A stretch of DNA of 64,000 bases from Deltaproteobacteria bacterium (GCA_028817435.1 JAPPPQ010000017.1:1-64000); one strand, 5' to 3'; positions 1 to 10,566 are shown, counted from the first letter of the stretch. Made by a program: numbers and translations. The notes: generated by a model from the letters alone, not told the origin.

Positions 1-561
1 GCGGCCCGCGCCGCCGCGGCGGCCTCCGCCCCCGCCGGGGCGGGCGGCGCTGGCGCGGTGGCGGGCGGCTCCTCGGCTGCGTCGGCCGGCGCGCCCGCGG
101 CAGCAGGCGAGGTGCAGGCGGAGCGGAAGCAGGCGCCGGTAGCGATTGACGCGGAGCAGCTGGAGTGGCTCGGCATGGAGGGCGGGGCGCGGGAGGTGCG
201 CTTCCACGGCGGCGTGCGGGTTTCGCAGGGCGATTTGCGGCTGAATGCCGAGGAGGTGTGGGCGCGCTATCCGGCGGCGGGGGGCGCGCCCAGCGCCCTG
301 GAAGCCTGCGGCGATGTCCGCGTCCGCCAGGGGCCGCGCAGCGCGCGCTGCGCCTGCGTGGGTTTTGAGCGCGCCGCGGGGCGCGTCGTTTGCAGCGGCG
401 CGCCGGCAGAGCTGGCGCAGCGCTGCGAGCGGGTGCGCGGGCGCAGCATCGCCTTTTTGACGGGCAGCGGGCGCTTCTTCGTCGAAGGCGCAGCCCGCGT
501 CCGCCGCCGCCCTGGCTGCGAGTCCACGGGCGCGCTCCCCGGCGCGGGGGCGGCGCGGTGA
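1..561 (+). CDS. lptA: LptA/OstA-like LPS transport periplasmic protein (5' end truncated by window edge)
   Basis: Frame open from base 1 to stop at 561; protein has OstA-like '...FHGGVRVSQGDLRLNAEEVWARY...' pattern; immediately upstream of and overlapping lptB. Confidence 0.7.
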   Translation, partial: AARAAAAASAPAGAGGAGAVAGGSSAASAGAPAAAGEVQAERKQAPVAIDAEQLEWLGMEGGAREVRFHGGVRVSQGDLRLNAEEVWARYPAAGGAPSALEACGDVRVRQGPRSARCACVGFERAAGRVVCSGAPAELAQRCERVRGRSIAFLTGSGRFFVEGAARVRRRPGCESTGALPGAGAAR

Positions 562-1289
562 GCGCGCTGCGCGTATCCACCCGGGGGCTGTGCATGCGCT
601 ACGGCGACCGGCAGGTGGTGGACGGCCTGGATCTGGATTTCGGGCCGGGCGAGGTGGTGGGGCTGCTCGGCCCCAACGGGGCGGGCAAGACCACCACCTT
701 CAACCTGGTGGTGGGCGCGCAGCGGCCCAGCGCGGGCGATGTGTTTCTGGGCGAGCGCGCCATTACCCACTTGCCGATGTTCCGGCGGGCGCGGCTCGGC
801 ATCGTCTATCTGCCGCAGGAAGCCTCGATCTTCCGCAAGCTCTCGGTGGCCGACAATGTGAACGCCATTCTCGAAACGCTGGAATCCTCGCCGCAGCGCC
901 GCCGCGCGCGCACCGCCGAACTGCTGGACGAGCTGGGCATTGCGGGCCGCGCCCGGCAGCGCGCAGAGCTGCTCTCGGGGGGCGAGCGGCGGCGCGTGGA
1001 GATTGCCAGGGCGCTGGCGCTGAACCCCGCGTTTCTGCTGCTCGACGAGCCCTTCACCGGCATTGATCCGCTGGCGGTGCGCGACATTCAGAAATTGATG
1101 GAGCAGTTGCGCGCCCGGGGCATTGGCATTGTGATTACCGAGCACAAGGTGCAGGAGACCCTGTCCGTCTGCGACCGCGCCTACATTTTGCGCCACGGCC
1201 GCATGATTCGCCATGGCACGCCGGAAGAAATCGCCGCAGACCCGCGCATCCGCGAGGTGTATCTGGGCGAGGACTTCCGGCTCGGCTGA
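558..1289 (+). CDS. lptB: LPS export ABC transporter ATP-binding protein
   Basis: GTG start overlapping the lptA stop; Walker A GPNGAGKTTTFN, signature LSGGERRRVEIARAL, Walker B LLLDEPFTGIDP. Confidence 0.95.
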   Translation: MSALRVSTRGLCMRYGDRQVVDGLDLDFGPGEVVGLLGPNGAGKTTTFNLVVGAQRPSAGDVFLGERAITHLPMFRRARLGIVYLPQEASIFRKLSVADNVNAILETLESSPQRRRARTAELLDELGIAGRARQRAELLSGGERRRVEIARALALNPAFLLLDEPFTGIDPLAVRDIQKLMEQLRARGIGIVITEHKVQETLSVCDRAYILRHGRMIRHGTPEEIAADPRIREVYLGEDFRLG

Positions 1290-1293
1290 GCCC

Positions 1294-2724
1294 ATGGCCG
1301 TCGAACTGAAGCAGCAGCTGCGGCTTTCGCAGCAGCTGGTCATGACGCCGCAACTGCAGCAGGCCATCAAGCTGCTGCAGCTCTCGCGCCTGGAAATGCT
1401 CGCCGCGGTGCAGCACGAGCTCGAGCAGAATCCGCTGCTGGAAGAGGCCCCGGATTTCGAGGACGCGCCCGGCGAGGCGGAGAGCGCGGCGGGGGATGGC
1501 TCCTCGGAGATGCGCGACGGCGAGGCCGAGGCCGCGGAGTTCGCCGGCCTCGACTGGCGCGATACCTGGGATGCGCCCCCCGCCGGAAGCTCCGTGGTGC
1601 GCGATGCCGGCGCGGGCGAGCGCTCCGAAGCGCCGCAGCCGGCCCGGCGCGAGACGCTGCAGGAGCACCTGCACTGGCAGCTCCGCTTCGCCGCCGGAAC
1701 CCCCGAGCTGCGGCTGGCCGCCGCCTGCATCGTCGGCAATCTGGACGGGGATGGCTATCTGCGCACGCCGCTCGTGGAAATCGCCGCGCAGTGCGGCGCT
1801 GCGCCGGAGCAAATGGAGGCGGCGCTGCGCTGCGTGCAGGGGCTGGATCCCCCCGGCGTGGCCGCCCGCGATTTGCGCGAGTGCCTGCTGCTGCAGCTCG
1901 GCGCGGGCGCGGGTGCGAGGGCGAATCTGGCGCGCTGCATTGTGGCGCGGCATTTGGACGAGCTGCAGCGCCGCGACCTGCGCAGCATTGAGCGGCAGAC
2001 CGGCGCAGCCCCCGAGGCGGTGGCGGAAGCGGCGCGGTTCATTGCGGGGCTGGAGCCGCGGCCCGCCCGGGGCTTCGGCGGCGATGAGCCGATTTACATT
2101 GTCCCGGATGTCAGCGTGCACCGCATCGGCGGCGAATTTCATGTGACGCTGGAAGCGGACGGGCTGCCGCGGCTGCGGGTGAGCCGCCTCTACCGCGATC
2201 TGCTCTCGGGCGCGCAGGCGGCGGAGCGCGAGACCCGCGATTATGTGCAGGAGAAAATGCGCGCCGCGCTGTGGCTGATCCGCTCCATTCACCAGCGCCA
2301 GCGCACCATCTACCGGGTCATGGAGAGCATTGTGCGCCACCAGCGCGCCTTCTTCGAGCAGGGTCCCGCGCAACTGCGCCCGCTGAAGCTGCGCGATGTG
2401 GCCGAGGATATCGGCATGCACGAATCCACGGTGAGCCGCGTGACCACCAGCAAGTATGCGAGCACCCCCCAGGGCATCTTCGAGCTCAAATACTTCTTCA
2501 ACTCGCGCATCAACCGGGTGGACGGCGAGGCCATTGCCAGCGAGGGCGTCAAGGAGCACATTCGCCGCATCATCACCGGCGAGGACGCGCGCCGCCCGCT
2601 CTCGGACCAGCGCATCGCAGAGGCGCTGCGCTCTCAGAACATCGCCATTGCGCGCCGCACGGTGACCAAATACCGGGAGGCGATGAAGATTCTCTCCTCG
2701 ACGCGGCGCCGCCGGGTGGGGTAG
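1294..2724 (+). CDS. rpoN: RNA polymerase sigma-54 factor
   Basis: N-terminal [25 protein letters not shown] region I; C-terminal RpoN box [12 protein letters not shown]. Confidence 0.97.
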   Translation: MAVELKQQLRLSQQLVMTPQLQQAIKLLQLSRLEMLAAVQHELEQNPLLEEAPDFEDAPGEAESAAGDGSSEMRDGEAEAAEFAGLDWRDTWDAPPAGSSVVRDAGAGERSEAPQPARRETLQEHLHWQLRFAAGTPELRLAAACIVGNLDGDGYLRTPLVEIAAQCGAAPEQMEAALRCVQGLDPPGVAARDLRECLLLQLGAGAGARANLARCIVARHLDELQRRDLRSIERQTGAAPEAVAEAARFIAGLEPRPARGFGGDEPIYIVPDVSVHRIGGEFHVTLEADGLPRLRVSRLYRDLLSGAQAAERETRDYVQEKMRAALWLIRSIHQRQRTIYRVMESIVRHQRAFFEQGPAQLRPLKLRDVAEDIGMHESTVSRVTTSKYASTPQGIFELKYFFNSRINRVDGEAIASEGVKEHIRRIITGEDARRPLSDQRIAEALRSQNIAIARRTVTKYREAMKILSSTRRRRVG

Positions 2725-2745
2725 GGTTTGCGCTGGCCAGACGCC

Positions 2746-3207
2746 ATGAAGATTGTGGACATTCTCGTGCGGGAAGCCGTGGTGCTCGATCTCGAGTCCC
2801 GGGACAAGCGCGGCGCGCTGGGGGAGCTCTGCGCCGCGCTGGCCGCCGCCGAGCCCGGCCTCGAAAGCGCCCCCCTGCTGGAGGTTCTCCAGGCCCGGGA
2901 GGCCCTGCAGAGCACCGGAATCGGCGAGGGGGTGGCCATTCCCCACGGCAAGCTGCCGGGCCTGCCGCGCCTGCTGGCCTCTTTTGCCCGCAGCCGCGCG
3001 GGGGTGGATTTCGAGTCCATAGACGGCGCGCCCACTCACCTGTTCTTCCTGCTGGTGGTGCCCGAGCACGCCGGCGGCGCGCACCTGAAGGCGCTGGCGC
3101 GCATCTCGCGCTTCTTCCGGGACGAAGCCTTCCGCAAGGCTCTGCTGGAAGCCGGCAGCCGGGCGGAGATTGTCGCCGCCATCGAGCAGGAGGACGCCCG
3201 CTTTTGA
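2746..3207 (+). CDS. ptsN: PTS IIA-like nitrogen regulatory protein
   Basis: Located just after rpoN; '[16 protein letters not shown]' EIIA-Fru/Ntr active-site histidine motif. Confidence 0.9.
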   Translation: MKIVDILVREAVVLDLESRDKRGALGELCAALAAAEPGLESAPLLEVLQAREALQSTGIGEGVAIPHGKLPGLPRLLASFARSRAGVDFESIDGAPTHLFFLLVVPEHAGGAHLKALARISRFFRDEAFRKALLEAGSRAEIVAAIEQEDARF

Positions 3208-3246
3208 GCCGCCCCCACGGGCGAAGCGGGCGGCAAAGGGGAGAGC

Positions 3247-3684
3247 ATGGGGTCCGGGGAGGGCGCAGCGCCGCAGGCGGGGGTGGTGATTGTCTCTCAC
3301 CACCGCATTGGCGAGGAAATGCTGCGGGCGCTGCACGCCATTGTGCCGCAGGCCCCGCGCTTTCTGGCGGTGGCGGTGGATCCGCAGCAGCGGGGCGCTT
3401 CCGGGCTGCGCGGCAGCATTGCCGCCGCCCTGGACGAGGCGGAGACCGGCGGCGGCGTGCTGGTGCTCACCGATATGTTCGGCGGCACCCCCGCCAACAT
3501 CGGCCTGTCTTTTCTGGGCGAGCGCCGGGTGGAGGTGGTGACCGGCTTCAACCTGCCCATGCTGGTCAAGCTGGCCACGCTGGAAGAGCCGCTGCCGCTT
3601 GCAGAGCTGGCGCGCTTTATCCGGGATTACGGGCAGCGCAACATCTCGGTGGCCAGCGAGCTTTTGCCGGAAGAGCACGGGTGA
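3247..3684 (+). CDS. PTS system mannose-type EIIA domain protein
   Basis: [15 protein letters not shown] and [17 protein letters not shown] motifs of the EIIA-Man family. Confidence 0.88.
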   Translation: MGSGEGAAPQAGVVIVSHHRIGEEMLRALHAIVPQAPRFLAVAVDPQQRGASGLRGSIAAALDEAETGGGVLVLTDMFGGTPANIGLSFLGERRVEVVTGFNLPMLVKLATLEEPLPLAELARFIRDYGQRNISVASELLPEEHG

Positions 3685-5255
3685 GCGCGGCAGGCTGGAT
3701 CCATGACTGCTTCACGGTGGCGGCCGAGCTGGGCCTGCACGCCCGGCCCGCCGGAGAATTCGCGGCGCTGGCCCGGAGCTTCGATGCGGAGATCCAGGTG
3801 TCGAAGGGCGGCGAGTGGGTGAACGGGCGCGAGGTGCTGGAGCTGCTCTCTCTGGCCGCCGCCCAGGGCGCGCGGCTGCGGCTGCGCGCCAGGGGGCCCG
3901 AGGCCGGGCGCGCCGTGGCCGCCCTGGGCGCACTGCTGGAACGCCCCCCACCCGGGGCGGATTGCCCCAGGCGGGGCCTTCTCCTACTCTCCCGCCCGCC
4001 ACCACCCCCGGCGCATTTTCCATCCCTCCCCCGGAGCAGCAATTTCATGGCCACTTCCCTGTTCACCTCCGAGTCGGTCTCCATGGGCCACCCGGACAAG
4101 CTCTGCGACCAGATCAGCGACGCGGTGCTGGATGCGGTGCTGGATTTGAAGCTGGATTCGGCGCTTCCCGTGGCGGAGCGCCGCGTGGCCTGCGAGGCGC
4201 TGACCACCACAGGACTCGTGGTGCTGGCTGGCGAGGTGCGCGCCACCGGGCAGCGCACCGAGGTGGCCGTGAACTACGCGCCGCTGGTGCGCGAGGTGGT
4301 GAGGGAGATTGGCTACACGGATTCGAAGATTGGCTTCGACGCCGGCACCTGCGCGGTAATGGTGGCCATTGGCGAGCAGAGCGCGGATATCGCCCTGGGG
4401 GTGGATGCGGGCGACGGCAAAGAGCAGGGCGCAGGCGACCAGGGGATGATGTTTGGCTTTGCCTGCGACGAGACCGAGGCGCTGATGCCCGCGCCCATTT
4501 GGCACGCGCACGAGCTCATGCGGGAACACCGCAGGTATTTCGAGAGCCGCGAGATTCGCTACCTGCGGCCCGATGCGAAATCGCAGGTTACTTTTGGATA
4601 CGATGGGGAGGGCAGGCCGCAGCGAGTCGACGCCGTGGTGCTCTCGACGCAGCACGATGCGGATATTCCCCACTCCGAAATCGAGAAGGATGTGAAGGAG
4701 AAGATCATTTTGCCCGTGCTCAGCAACTGGGTGGATGAGCGCACCGAATACCACATCAACCCGACGGGAAATTTCGTGACCGGCGGGCCAAAGGGCGATG
4801 CGGGACTCACCGGGCGCAAGATCATTGTGGATACCTACGGCGGCATGGGGCGGCACGGCGGCGGCGCGTTCAGCGGCAAGGATCCCTCGAAGGTGGACCG
4901 CAGCGCGGCCTATGCCGCGCGCTGGGTGGCGAAGAATCTGGTGGCGGCGGGGCTGGCGCGGCGCTGCGAGGTGCAGATTGCCTATGCCATCGGCGTGGCC
5001 GAGCCGGTGTCGGTGCGGGTGGACAGCTTCGGCACCTCGCAGCACGGCGATGCCAGGCTGGCAAAGGTGGTGCGCGATTGCTTTGATCTCAGGCCGCGCG
5101 CAATCATTGAAGAGCTGGGCCTGTTGCGGCGCGAGCACCATGGCGCCAAGTGGCGCTATCGCGACACGGCCTGCTACGGACACTTTGGCCGCAAGGGCTT
5201 TCCCTGGGAAGACACCGGGAAGGCCGGCGAGCTCCGCCGCCGGGCGGAGCGTTGA
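3681..5255 (+). CDS. HPr family phosphocarrier domain in one open frame with MetK (no stop between them; HPr part ~3681-3950)
   Basis: GTG at 3681 overlaps the EIIA stop; [14 protein letters not shown] is the HPr His15 motif; no stop codon before the MetK ATG at 4047. Confidence 0.6.
   Translation: MSAAGWIHDCFTVAAELGLHARPAGEFAALARSFDAEIQVSKGGEWVNGREVLELLSLAAAQGARLRLRARGPEAGRAVAALGALLERPPPGADCPRRGLLLLSRPPPPPAHFPSLPRSSNFMATSLFTSESVSMGHPDKLCDQISDAVLDAVLDLKLDSALPVAERRVACEALTTTGLVVLAGEVRATGQRTEVAVNYAPLVREVVREIGYTDSKIGFDAGTCAVMVAIGEQSADIALGVDAGDGKEQGAGDQGMMFGFACDETEALMPAPIWHAHELMREHRRYFESREIRYLRPDAKSQVTFGYDGEGRPQRVDAVVLSTQHDADIPHSEIEKDVKEKIILPVLSNWVDERTEYHINPTGNFVTGGPKGDAGLTGRKIIVDTYGGMGRHGGGAFSGKDPSKVDRSAAYAARWVAKNLVAAGLARRCEVQIAYAIGVAEPVSVRVDSFGTSQHGDARLAKVVRDCFDLRPRAIIEELGLLRREHHGAKWRYRDTACYGHFGRKGFPWEDTGKAGELRRRAER
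4047..5255 (+). CDS. metK: S-adenosylmethionine synthetase
   Basis: [56 protein letters not shown] motifs. Confidence 0.97.
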   Translation: MATSLFTSESVSMGHPDKLCDQISDAVLDAVLDLKLDSALPVAERRVACEALTTTGLVVLAGEVRATGQRTEVAVNYAPLVREVVREIGYTDSKIGFDAGTCAVMVAIGEQSADIALGVDAGDGKEQGAGDQGMMFGFACDETEALMPAPIWHAHELMREHRRYFESREIRYLRPDAKSQVTFGYDGEGRPQRVDAVVLSTQHDADIPHSEIEKDVKEKIILPVLSNWVDERTEYHINPTGNFVTGGPKGDAGLTGRKIIVDTYGGMGRHGGGAFSGKDPSKVDRSAAYAARWVAKNLVAAGLARRCEVQIAYAIGVAEPVSVRVDSFGTSQHGDARLAKVVRDCFDLRPRAIIEELGLLRREHHGAKWRYRDTACYGHFGRKGFPWEDTGKAGELRRRAER

Positions 5256-5265
5256 GGAGGCGCGC

Positions 5266-5586
5266 GTGATCTTTCTGCAATCGCAGGGCGGCGGCATCAG
5301 CTTCTTTTTGCCGCTCATCGTTCTGGGCCTGCTCTTCTACTTCCTGCTGATTCGCCCGCAGCAGCGCGAGCAGAAGCAGCGGCGGCAAATGCAGGATTCG
5401 CTCTCCCGGGGCGACCGCGTGGTCACCGCGGGCGGCATTCACGGCAGCGTTGCCGGGGTGGAAGAGCATGTGGTGACCCTGGAAGTGGCGAACCTGCGCG
5501 GCGAGCGGGTGCGCATCAAGGTGGACCGGCAGCGCGTTGAGCGGCGCTTCGAGAGCGCGGAGCAAAGCGGGACGGAGAGCTCGTGA
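5266..5586 (+). CDS. yajC: Preprotein translocase subunit YajC
   Basis: Single TM followed by FYFLLIRPQQREQKQRRQM and GDRVVTAGGIHGSV; followed by secD and secF. Confidence 0.93.
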   Translation: MIFLQSQGGGISFFLPLIVLGLLFYFLLIRPQQREQKQRRQMQDSLSRGDRVVTAGGIHGSVAGVEEHVVTLEVANLRGERVRIKVDRQRVERRFESAEQSGTESS

Positions 5587-7187
5587 GGCGCAGCGTGCGG
5601 GCGGCCCTGGTGGCCGCCCTGATGCTCCTGCTCGGCTGGTTCGCCGCTGGAAACTTCGCCTCGAAGGAAATCCGCGCCGATTCCCTGTGGCTGCCCGAGA
5701 GCGCGCTGCGCCTGGGGTTGGATCTGCGCGGCGGCGTCCATGTGGTGCTCGGCCCGAAGCTCGAAGAGGCGGCGGGGCACGAGTTGCGGCAACTGAAGAG
5801 CGCCCTGTCGGAGCGCTTCGAGGACCGGGAGCTGGGCGGCGTTGAGCTGACCGTGGAGCCCGGCGTGTTGCGCCTCACCCCCGCCGCCGCCGATGTGGAA
5901 AAGCTGCGCGAGGAGCTGGACAACCGCCGGACGCTGGACCCGCAGGCGGTGGATGTGTCGGAGCGGGACGGCGTTTTCCTGCTCACCCTCACCCCCGAGC
6001 AGGAAGAGCTGGTGCGCGACCGCGCCATGCAGCAGGTGCTCGAGGTGCTGCGGCGGCGCATAGACGACCCGCAGACGGGGATTCCCGAATCGGTGGTGAC
6101 GCGGCAGGGCGCGGACCGCGTGCTGGTGCAGATTCCCGATGTGGACCGCGTGCCCACAGATTTGATCGAATCCACCGGGCGTCTGGAATTCAAGATTGTG
6201 CGCTCCTCTGCCGGCAACGAGGAATTGCTGCGCGCGCAGTTTCCCGACGGCATCGAGCCCGGCCTGGAGATCGTCTTTGAATACGACCGCGCCTTCGAGG
6301 ACAGCGATGAGGAGCGGCGCGTGCTGAACGCTTATCTGGTGCCGGCAGAGCCGGACATCACCGGCGATTATCTCGAAAACGCCGCCTCCGGACTCAACAC
6401 GCTGCGCAACGAGTGGTTTGTGAGCTTCACCTGGTCTTCCGAGGGCGCGGCGATTTTCACCGAGCTCACCGAGAAGCACCTGAACGAGGCGCTGGCGATT
6501 ATTCTCGACGGCGAGGTTTACAGCGCGCCGGTGATTCGCAGCCGCATTGGCCGCCAGGGCGAAATTACGGGCAACTTCACCTCGCAGCAGGCCTCCGACC
6601 TCGCCGTGATTCTGCGCGCGGGTTCGCTGCCCATCGGCATTCAGATCGAAGAAGAGCGCACCATCGGCCCCGCCCTGGGGCAGGATTCCATTGAGCGCGG
6701 GCTGCGCGCCTCGCTGGCCGGGTTGATGCTCGTCATGCTCTTCGTCATGGGCTACTACCGGCTCTCGGGCAGCTACGCCTCGCTGGCGCTGCTCTGCAAC
6801 CTGGTGCTGGTGCTGGGGCTCATGTCGCTCTTCGAGGGAACGCTCACTTTGCCCGGCATTGCCGGCCTGGTGCTGACGGTGGGCATGGCGGTGGATGCCA
6901 ATGTGATTATTTTCGAGCGCATCCGCGAAGAATTGCGCGAAGGGCGCGGCCCCCGCGCCGCCATTGCGGCGGGCTTTCAGAAGGCGCGCTGGACCATCCT
7001 CGACGCCAACATCACCACGCTCATTACCGCCGTGATTCTCTTCCAGTTCGGCACCGGACCCATCAAGGGCTTTGCGGTGACCCTTTCGGTGGGCATTCTC
7101 GCCAGCGTCTTTGCGGCGCTGGTAATTACGCGGCTCTTCTACTCCTTCTGGCCGGGCGATTCCGAAGCCGCCCGGCTTTCCATCTGA
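5583..7187 (+). CDS. secD: Protein translocase subunit SecD
   Basis: LRLGLDLRGGVHVVL, periplasmic domain, GLVLTVGMAVDANVIIFERIREEL. Confidence 0.96.
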   Translation: MRRSVRAALVAALMLLLGWFAAGNFASKEIRADSLWLPESALRLGLDLRGGVHVVLGPKLEEAAGHELRQLKSALSERFEDRELGGVELTVEPGVLRLTPAAADVEKLREELDNRRTLDPQAVDVSERDGVFLLTLTPEQEELVRDRAMQQVLEVLRRRIDDPQTGIPESVVTRQGADRVLVQIPDVDRVPTDLIESTGRLEFKIVRSSAGNEELLRAQFPDGIEPGLEIVFEYDRAFEDSDEERRVLNAYLVPAEPDITGDYLENAASGLNTLRNEWFVSFTWSSEGAAIFTELTEKHLNEALAIILDGEVYSAPVIRSRIGRQGEITGNFTSQQASDLAVILRAGSLPIGIQIEEERTIGPALGQDSIERGLRASLAGLMLVMLFVMGYYRLSGSYASLALLCNLVLVLGLMSLFEGTLTLPGIAGLVLTVGMAVDANVIIFERIREELREGRGPRAAIAAGFQKARWTILDANITTLITAVILFQFGTGPIKGFAVTLSVGILASVFAALVITRLFYSFWPGDSEAARLSI

Positions 7188-7194
7188 GCCGCCC

Positions 7195-8193
7195 ATGCCT
7201 TTTCAGATCATCCCGCCGGGCACCCGCTTCGATTTCATCGGCAAGTGGCGCTTTGCGCTGGCGGCCTCGCTGCTGGTGGTGCTGCTGGGCGTGGTGGGGG
7301 CGGCCACCCAGGGTGTCCGCTGGGGGCTGGATTTCGCCGGCGGCGCAGAGGCCCACCTGCGCTTCACCGAGTCGGATTCCAGCGAGGGCGCCATTCGCGA
7401 GGTGCTGGGCGGGCTGGACCTGGAGAGCCCCAGCGTGGTGCGCTACGGCGAGGGCGCGCGGGAGTTTTTGATCAAGTTCCGCGGCGAGCGCGCCCGGGCC
7501 GCCGAGGGCGAAGCCGGCGCGGAGGCCGCCTCCGGCGCTGGCGAGGCCGCCGCGGTGGTGAGCGCCGAAACCGACCGGGTGCTGGCCCTGCAGCGCGCCC
7601 TCTCCGAGCAAATCGGTCCGCTGGAGGTGATTCGCACCGAGTATGTCGGCCCCCGGGTGGGCGCAGAGCTGCGCGAGGATGGCCTGAACGCCATTCTGCT
7701 GGCCTGCCTGCTGATCCTGATCTATATCGCCTTCCGCTTTTCCATGCGCTTCGCGCCCGGCGCGGTCATTGCGCTGGTGCACGATGTGCTCATCACCTGC
7801 TCGCTGTGGCTGCTGCTCGGCCTGGAATTCGATCTGCGCGTGCTGGCGGCGCTGCTCGCCATCATCGGATACAGCCTGAACGATACGATCATCGTCTATG
7901 ACCGCATCCGCGAAAATCTGGAAATGCGCACCGGCGCGGAGTTGCCCGAGGTGCTGAACCGCAGCGTCAACCAGACGCTGGCGCGCACCGTGCTCACCTC
8001 CATTACCACGCTGCTGGCGCTGCTGTCGCTGCTGCTGCTCGGCGGAGAGGTGGTGCGGCCCTTCGCCCTGGCCATGGCCATGGGCGTGGTGGTGGGCACC
8101 TACTCCTCCGTCTATATCGCCGCGCCGACGCTGATGTGGCTGGAGAGCCGCTTCCGCGCGCGCGCGGGAAGCGGGATGCCCGCCGGAGCCTGA
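7195..8193 (+). CDS. secF: Protein translocase subunit SecF
   Basis: GVRWGLDFAGGAEAHLRF, IGYSLNDTIIVYDRIRENLE. Confidence 0.96.
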   Translation: MPFQIIPPGTRFDFIGKWRFALAASLLVVLLGVVGAATQGVRWGLDFAGGAEAHLRFTESDSSEGAIREVLGGLDLESPSVVRYGEGAREFLIKFRGERARAAEGEAGAEAASGAGEAAAVVSAETDRVLALQRALSEQIGPLEVIRTEYVGPRVGAELREDGLNAILLACLLILIYIAFRFSMRFAPGAVIALVHDVLITCSLWLLLGLEFDLRVLAALLAIIGYSLNDTIIVYDRIRENLEMRTGAELPEVLNRSVNQTLARTVLTSITTLLALLSLLLLGGEVVRPFALAMAMGVVVGTYSSVYIAAPTLMWLESRFRARAGSGMPAGA

Positions 8194-8226
8194 GGCCCCA
8201 GCGGGCTCCCGCCATTTCCCCCGGGA

Positions 8227-8781
8227 TCAGTTGCCGGGCTTGCCGCCCTTGCCGGGGCCGCCGGGGCCGGGAGGCCCACCGGGGCGCGGCGGGCCGCCGG
8301 GTGCTGCCGCCGCCTGCTTGCCCATGGTGATGGGGCCATTCAGCATGGCGCCCTCTTGCACCACCAGGCGCGGCGTCTTGATCTCGCCGTCCACGACGCC
8401 CGAGGCCTGCACCTCGATGCGCTCGGTGGCGCTGAGGTTGCCGTTGATGTGGCCGATCACCACCACCGACTTGGCGTGCACCTCTGCCTGCACATCGCCG
8501 CCTGCGCCGATGGTGAGCTCGTTGTTCGTCAAATCGACGCGGCCCTCCACCTTGCCTTCGACCAGCAGGTCCTCGTCGCCGGTCAGATCGCCCTTGAAAC
8601 TGATGGACTTCCCGAGATTGGCCATTGCTTCTCCATTGCGCGATACGGGCCGGGCAACGGGGCGCGGCTTTTCGCCCCCCCGCAGCCGCACGGAATCGCC
8701 CAGCGCCTTGCCGAGGCGCGCGCCGGGCGCGCTCCCCACGCCGGGCTTGTCCTCCCGCTCGCTCTTGCCAAAGATTGCCAA
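8227..8781 (-). CDS. Bactofilin (polymer-forming cytoskeletal protein) with Gly/Pro-rich C-terminal tail
   Basis: SISFKGDLTGDEDLLVEGKVEGRVDLTNNELTIGAGGDVQAEVHAKSVVVIGHINGNLSATERIEVQASG is the bactofilin core. Confidence 0.92.
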   Translation of the reverse strand: MAIFGKSEREDKPGVGSAPGARLGKALGDSVRLRGGEKPRPVARPVSRNGEAMANLGKSISFKGDLTGDEDLLVEGKVEGRVDLTNNELTIGAGGDVQAEVHAKSVVVIGHINGNLSATERIEVQASGVVDGEIKTPRLVVQEGAMLNGPITMGKQAAAAPGGPPRPGGPPGPGGPGKGGKPGN

Positions 8782-8823
8782 GTTTGTTCCTCCCGCCCCC
8801 TGCGGAAAAGACTGCGCGAATTG

Positions 8824-10566
8824 TTAGCGAAGCGGAAGCGCTTCTTCCACTACTACGCCCCGATCCCGGAGAATTGTTCCCTGCGCCCGGTCCAGGGCCG
8901 AAACCGAATCGTGGTAGGTCTGCAGGGCGCCGGTGTGCTGGCGCTCGGCATCCACCAGCACTTCTTCCCGCTCCAGCACGGCAAAGGGGGTGGATTCTCC
9001 CAGTTCCAGGCGCACCTGCTCGGCCCGCAACTGCTCGCGGGCCGCGGCCACGCGCCGGTCCGCCGCCTCAATGCCTTCCAGGGCCGAGCGCAGGCCGCGC
9101 ACCGCGCCGCGCACTTCCAGCACGATGGATTGCGAGAGCCGCGCCGCCCGCGCCCGCGCCTGCAGCAGTTCGGCCCGGCGCTTGTGCTGCCGCGCCCGGG
9201 CCGCGCTGTTGCCCAGCGGCAGCGAAAACACCACCCCCCCCGACCAGCGCCCGGCCCCGGCAGCGCTGAAGAAGTTGTCGTGGGTGTCTGAGTAATCGCG
9301 GGGAAAGGCCGGCGGCGGCGGCGGGTCCGGGCAGCCGCCGGTCATCTGGTCGAAGAAGCTGTTGGGATCGCAGGGAATCTCTGCGCCGCCCAGCCCCTGG
9401 AAGCCGTAGCTGCCCACCACATCGAGCTGCGGCAGGCGCTGGTTGCGCGCCGAGCGCAGCAGCAGCGCCTGCTGGGCGATGCGGTTGCGCGAAATCGCCA
9501 GCTCCGGGCGCAGCTCGAATGCCTTGGCCGCGGCGGCCTTTTCATCCGCCTGCAGGTTGCGGACCTGGCTCGGGTCGTCTTCGGCAATCACCTGAAGCCG
9601 CGCGCCGGGCCGCAGCCGCGCGCCCAGCACCAGGTTGATCAGCCGGTCCTGCGCGCCCTCGTGATTGTTCCCGGCGCGGATGAGCCGGAATTCGCGGTCC
9701 GCCATGCCGGCCTCGGCCTCCACCACCGCCACCCTGGAGACCAGCCCCACCTCATACTGCGCCTCGCTGCGCTCCAGCAGGGCGCGGGCGGTTTCCAGGC
9801 TCTTTTGCGCCACGGCCAGATCTTTGGCGCGGGCCGCCAGGTTCCAGTAGGCGGTCTCGATGGCGCGCACCGTATCCATCAGCTGCTGGCGAAACTGCTC
9901 GAAGGCGATGCCCTGGCCGATGCCCGTGCTGCGCACCTGCACCCACTCGTCGCCCCACAAAAAGCCCCGCAGCAGCGGCAGCGTCCCCTCGAAGTTGAGG
10001 TTCGTGGTGTATTGGGGCTGATAGTCCTGGAACGGCTGGGTGCTCTGCAGGCTGCGCCCGGTGTAGCGGAGGTTGTAGCGCCAGCCCAGCACCGGCACCA
10101 CGCCGGCCAGCCCCGCGTTGCCGTCCTGGGTGCGGTCCAACTGAAAGTTGCCCGCGCCGCCCTGCAGCGGGGAAGAGGCGGGCGTTTCGGTGCTGGCGTA
10201 GGTGAAGCCGCTGCTCAGCACCGGCTCGTGGCGCGCCCAGGCCATGCGGTGATCGTAATCGGCAATGGCCGGGCCGTGGCGGACGATGGCCACATCGAGG
10301 TTGTTCTCCATGCCCCGGCGAATGGCGTCGGCGAGGCTGAGCCGCATTACCTGCGGCTCCCCGTCCGCCGCTTGCGCGGGCTGCGCCGCTTCCACGGGTT
10401 GCGCCTCCGCCGCTTGCTCCGCCGCTTGCGCGGGGGCGGGGGCCGGGTCTGCGGGGGCGGGCGCTTCGGCGGCTGCGCCATTTGTCGGTGCCGTTTCCTG
10501 GGCCGGGGACGGAAGGGCGATGGCGAGGCAGGTGGCCAGCAGCAGGGCAGGTGTGAGTGCGCGCAT
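8824..10566 (-). CDS. TolC-family outer membrane efflux protein
   Basis: Signal peptide MRALTPALLLATCLAIALPSPAQ; ELRPELAISRNRIAQQALLLRSARNQRLPQLDVVGSYG; repeated coiled-coil OEP pattern. Confidence 0.88.
   Translation of the reverse strand: MRALTPALLLATCLAIALPSPAQETAPTNGAAAEAPAPADPAPAPAQAAEQAAEAQPVEAAQPAQAADGEPQVMRLSLADAIRRGMENNLDVAIVRHGPAIADYDHRMAWARHEPVLSSGFTYASTETPASSPLQGGAGNFQLDRTQDGNAGLAGVVPVLGWRYNLRYTGRSLQSTQPFQDYQPQYTTNLNFEGTLPLLRGFLWGDEWVQVRSTGIGQGIAFEQFRQQLMDTVRAIETAYWNLAARAKDLAVAQKSLETARALLERSEAQYEVGLVSRVAVVEAEAGMADREFRLIRAGNNHEGAQDRLINLVLGARLRPGARLQVIAEDDPSQVRNLQADEKAAAAKAFELRPELAISRNRIAQQALLLRSARNQRLPQLDVVGSYGFQGLGGAEIPCDPNSFFDQMTGGCPDPPPPPAFPRDYSDTHDNFFSAAGAGRWSGGVVFSLPLGNSAARARQHKRRAELLQARARAARLSQSIVLEVRGAVRGLRSALEGIEAADRRVAAAREQLRAEQVRLELGESTPFAVLEREEVLVDAERQHTGALQTYHDSVSALDRAQGTILRDRGVVVEEALPLR

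Noticed and set aside
2271-3680. The 994-aa ORF starting inside rpoN as one protein
   Set aside because: Its first ~470 aa are out-of-frame translation of rpoN/ptsN/EIIA; only the part from GTG 3681 (HPr) and ATG 4047 (MetK) is real.
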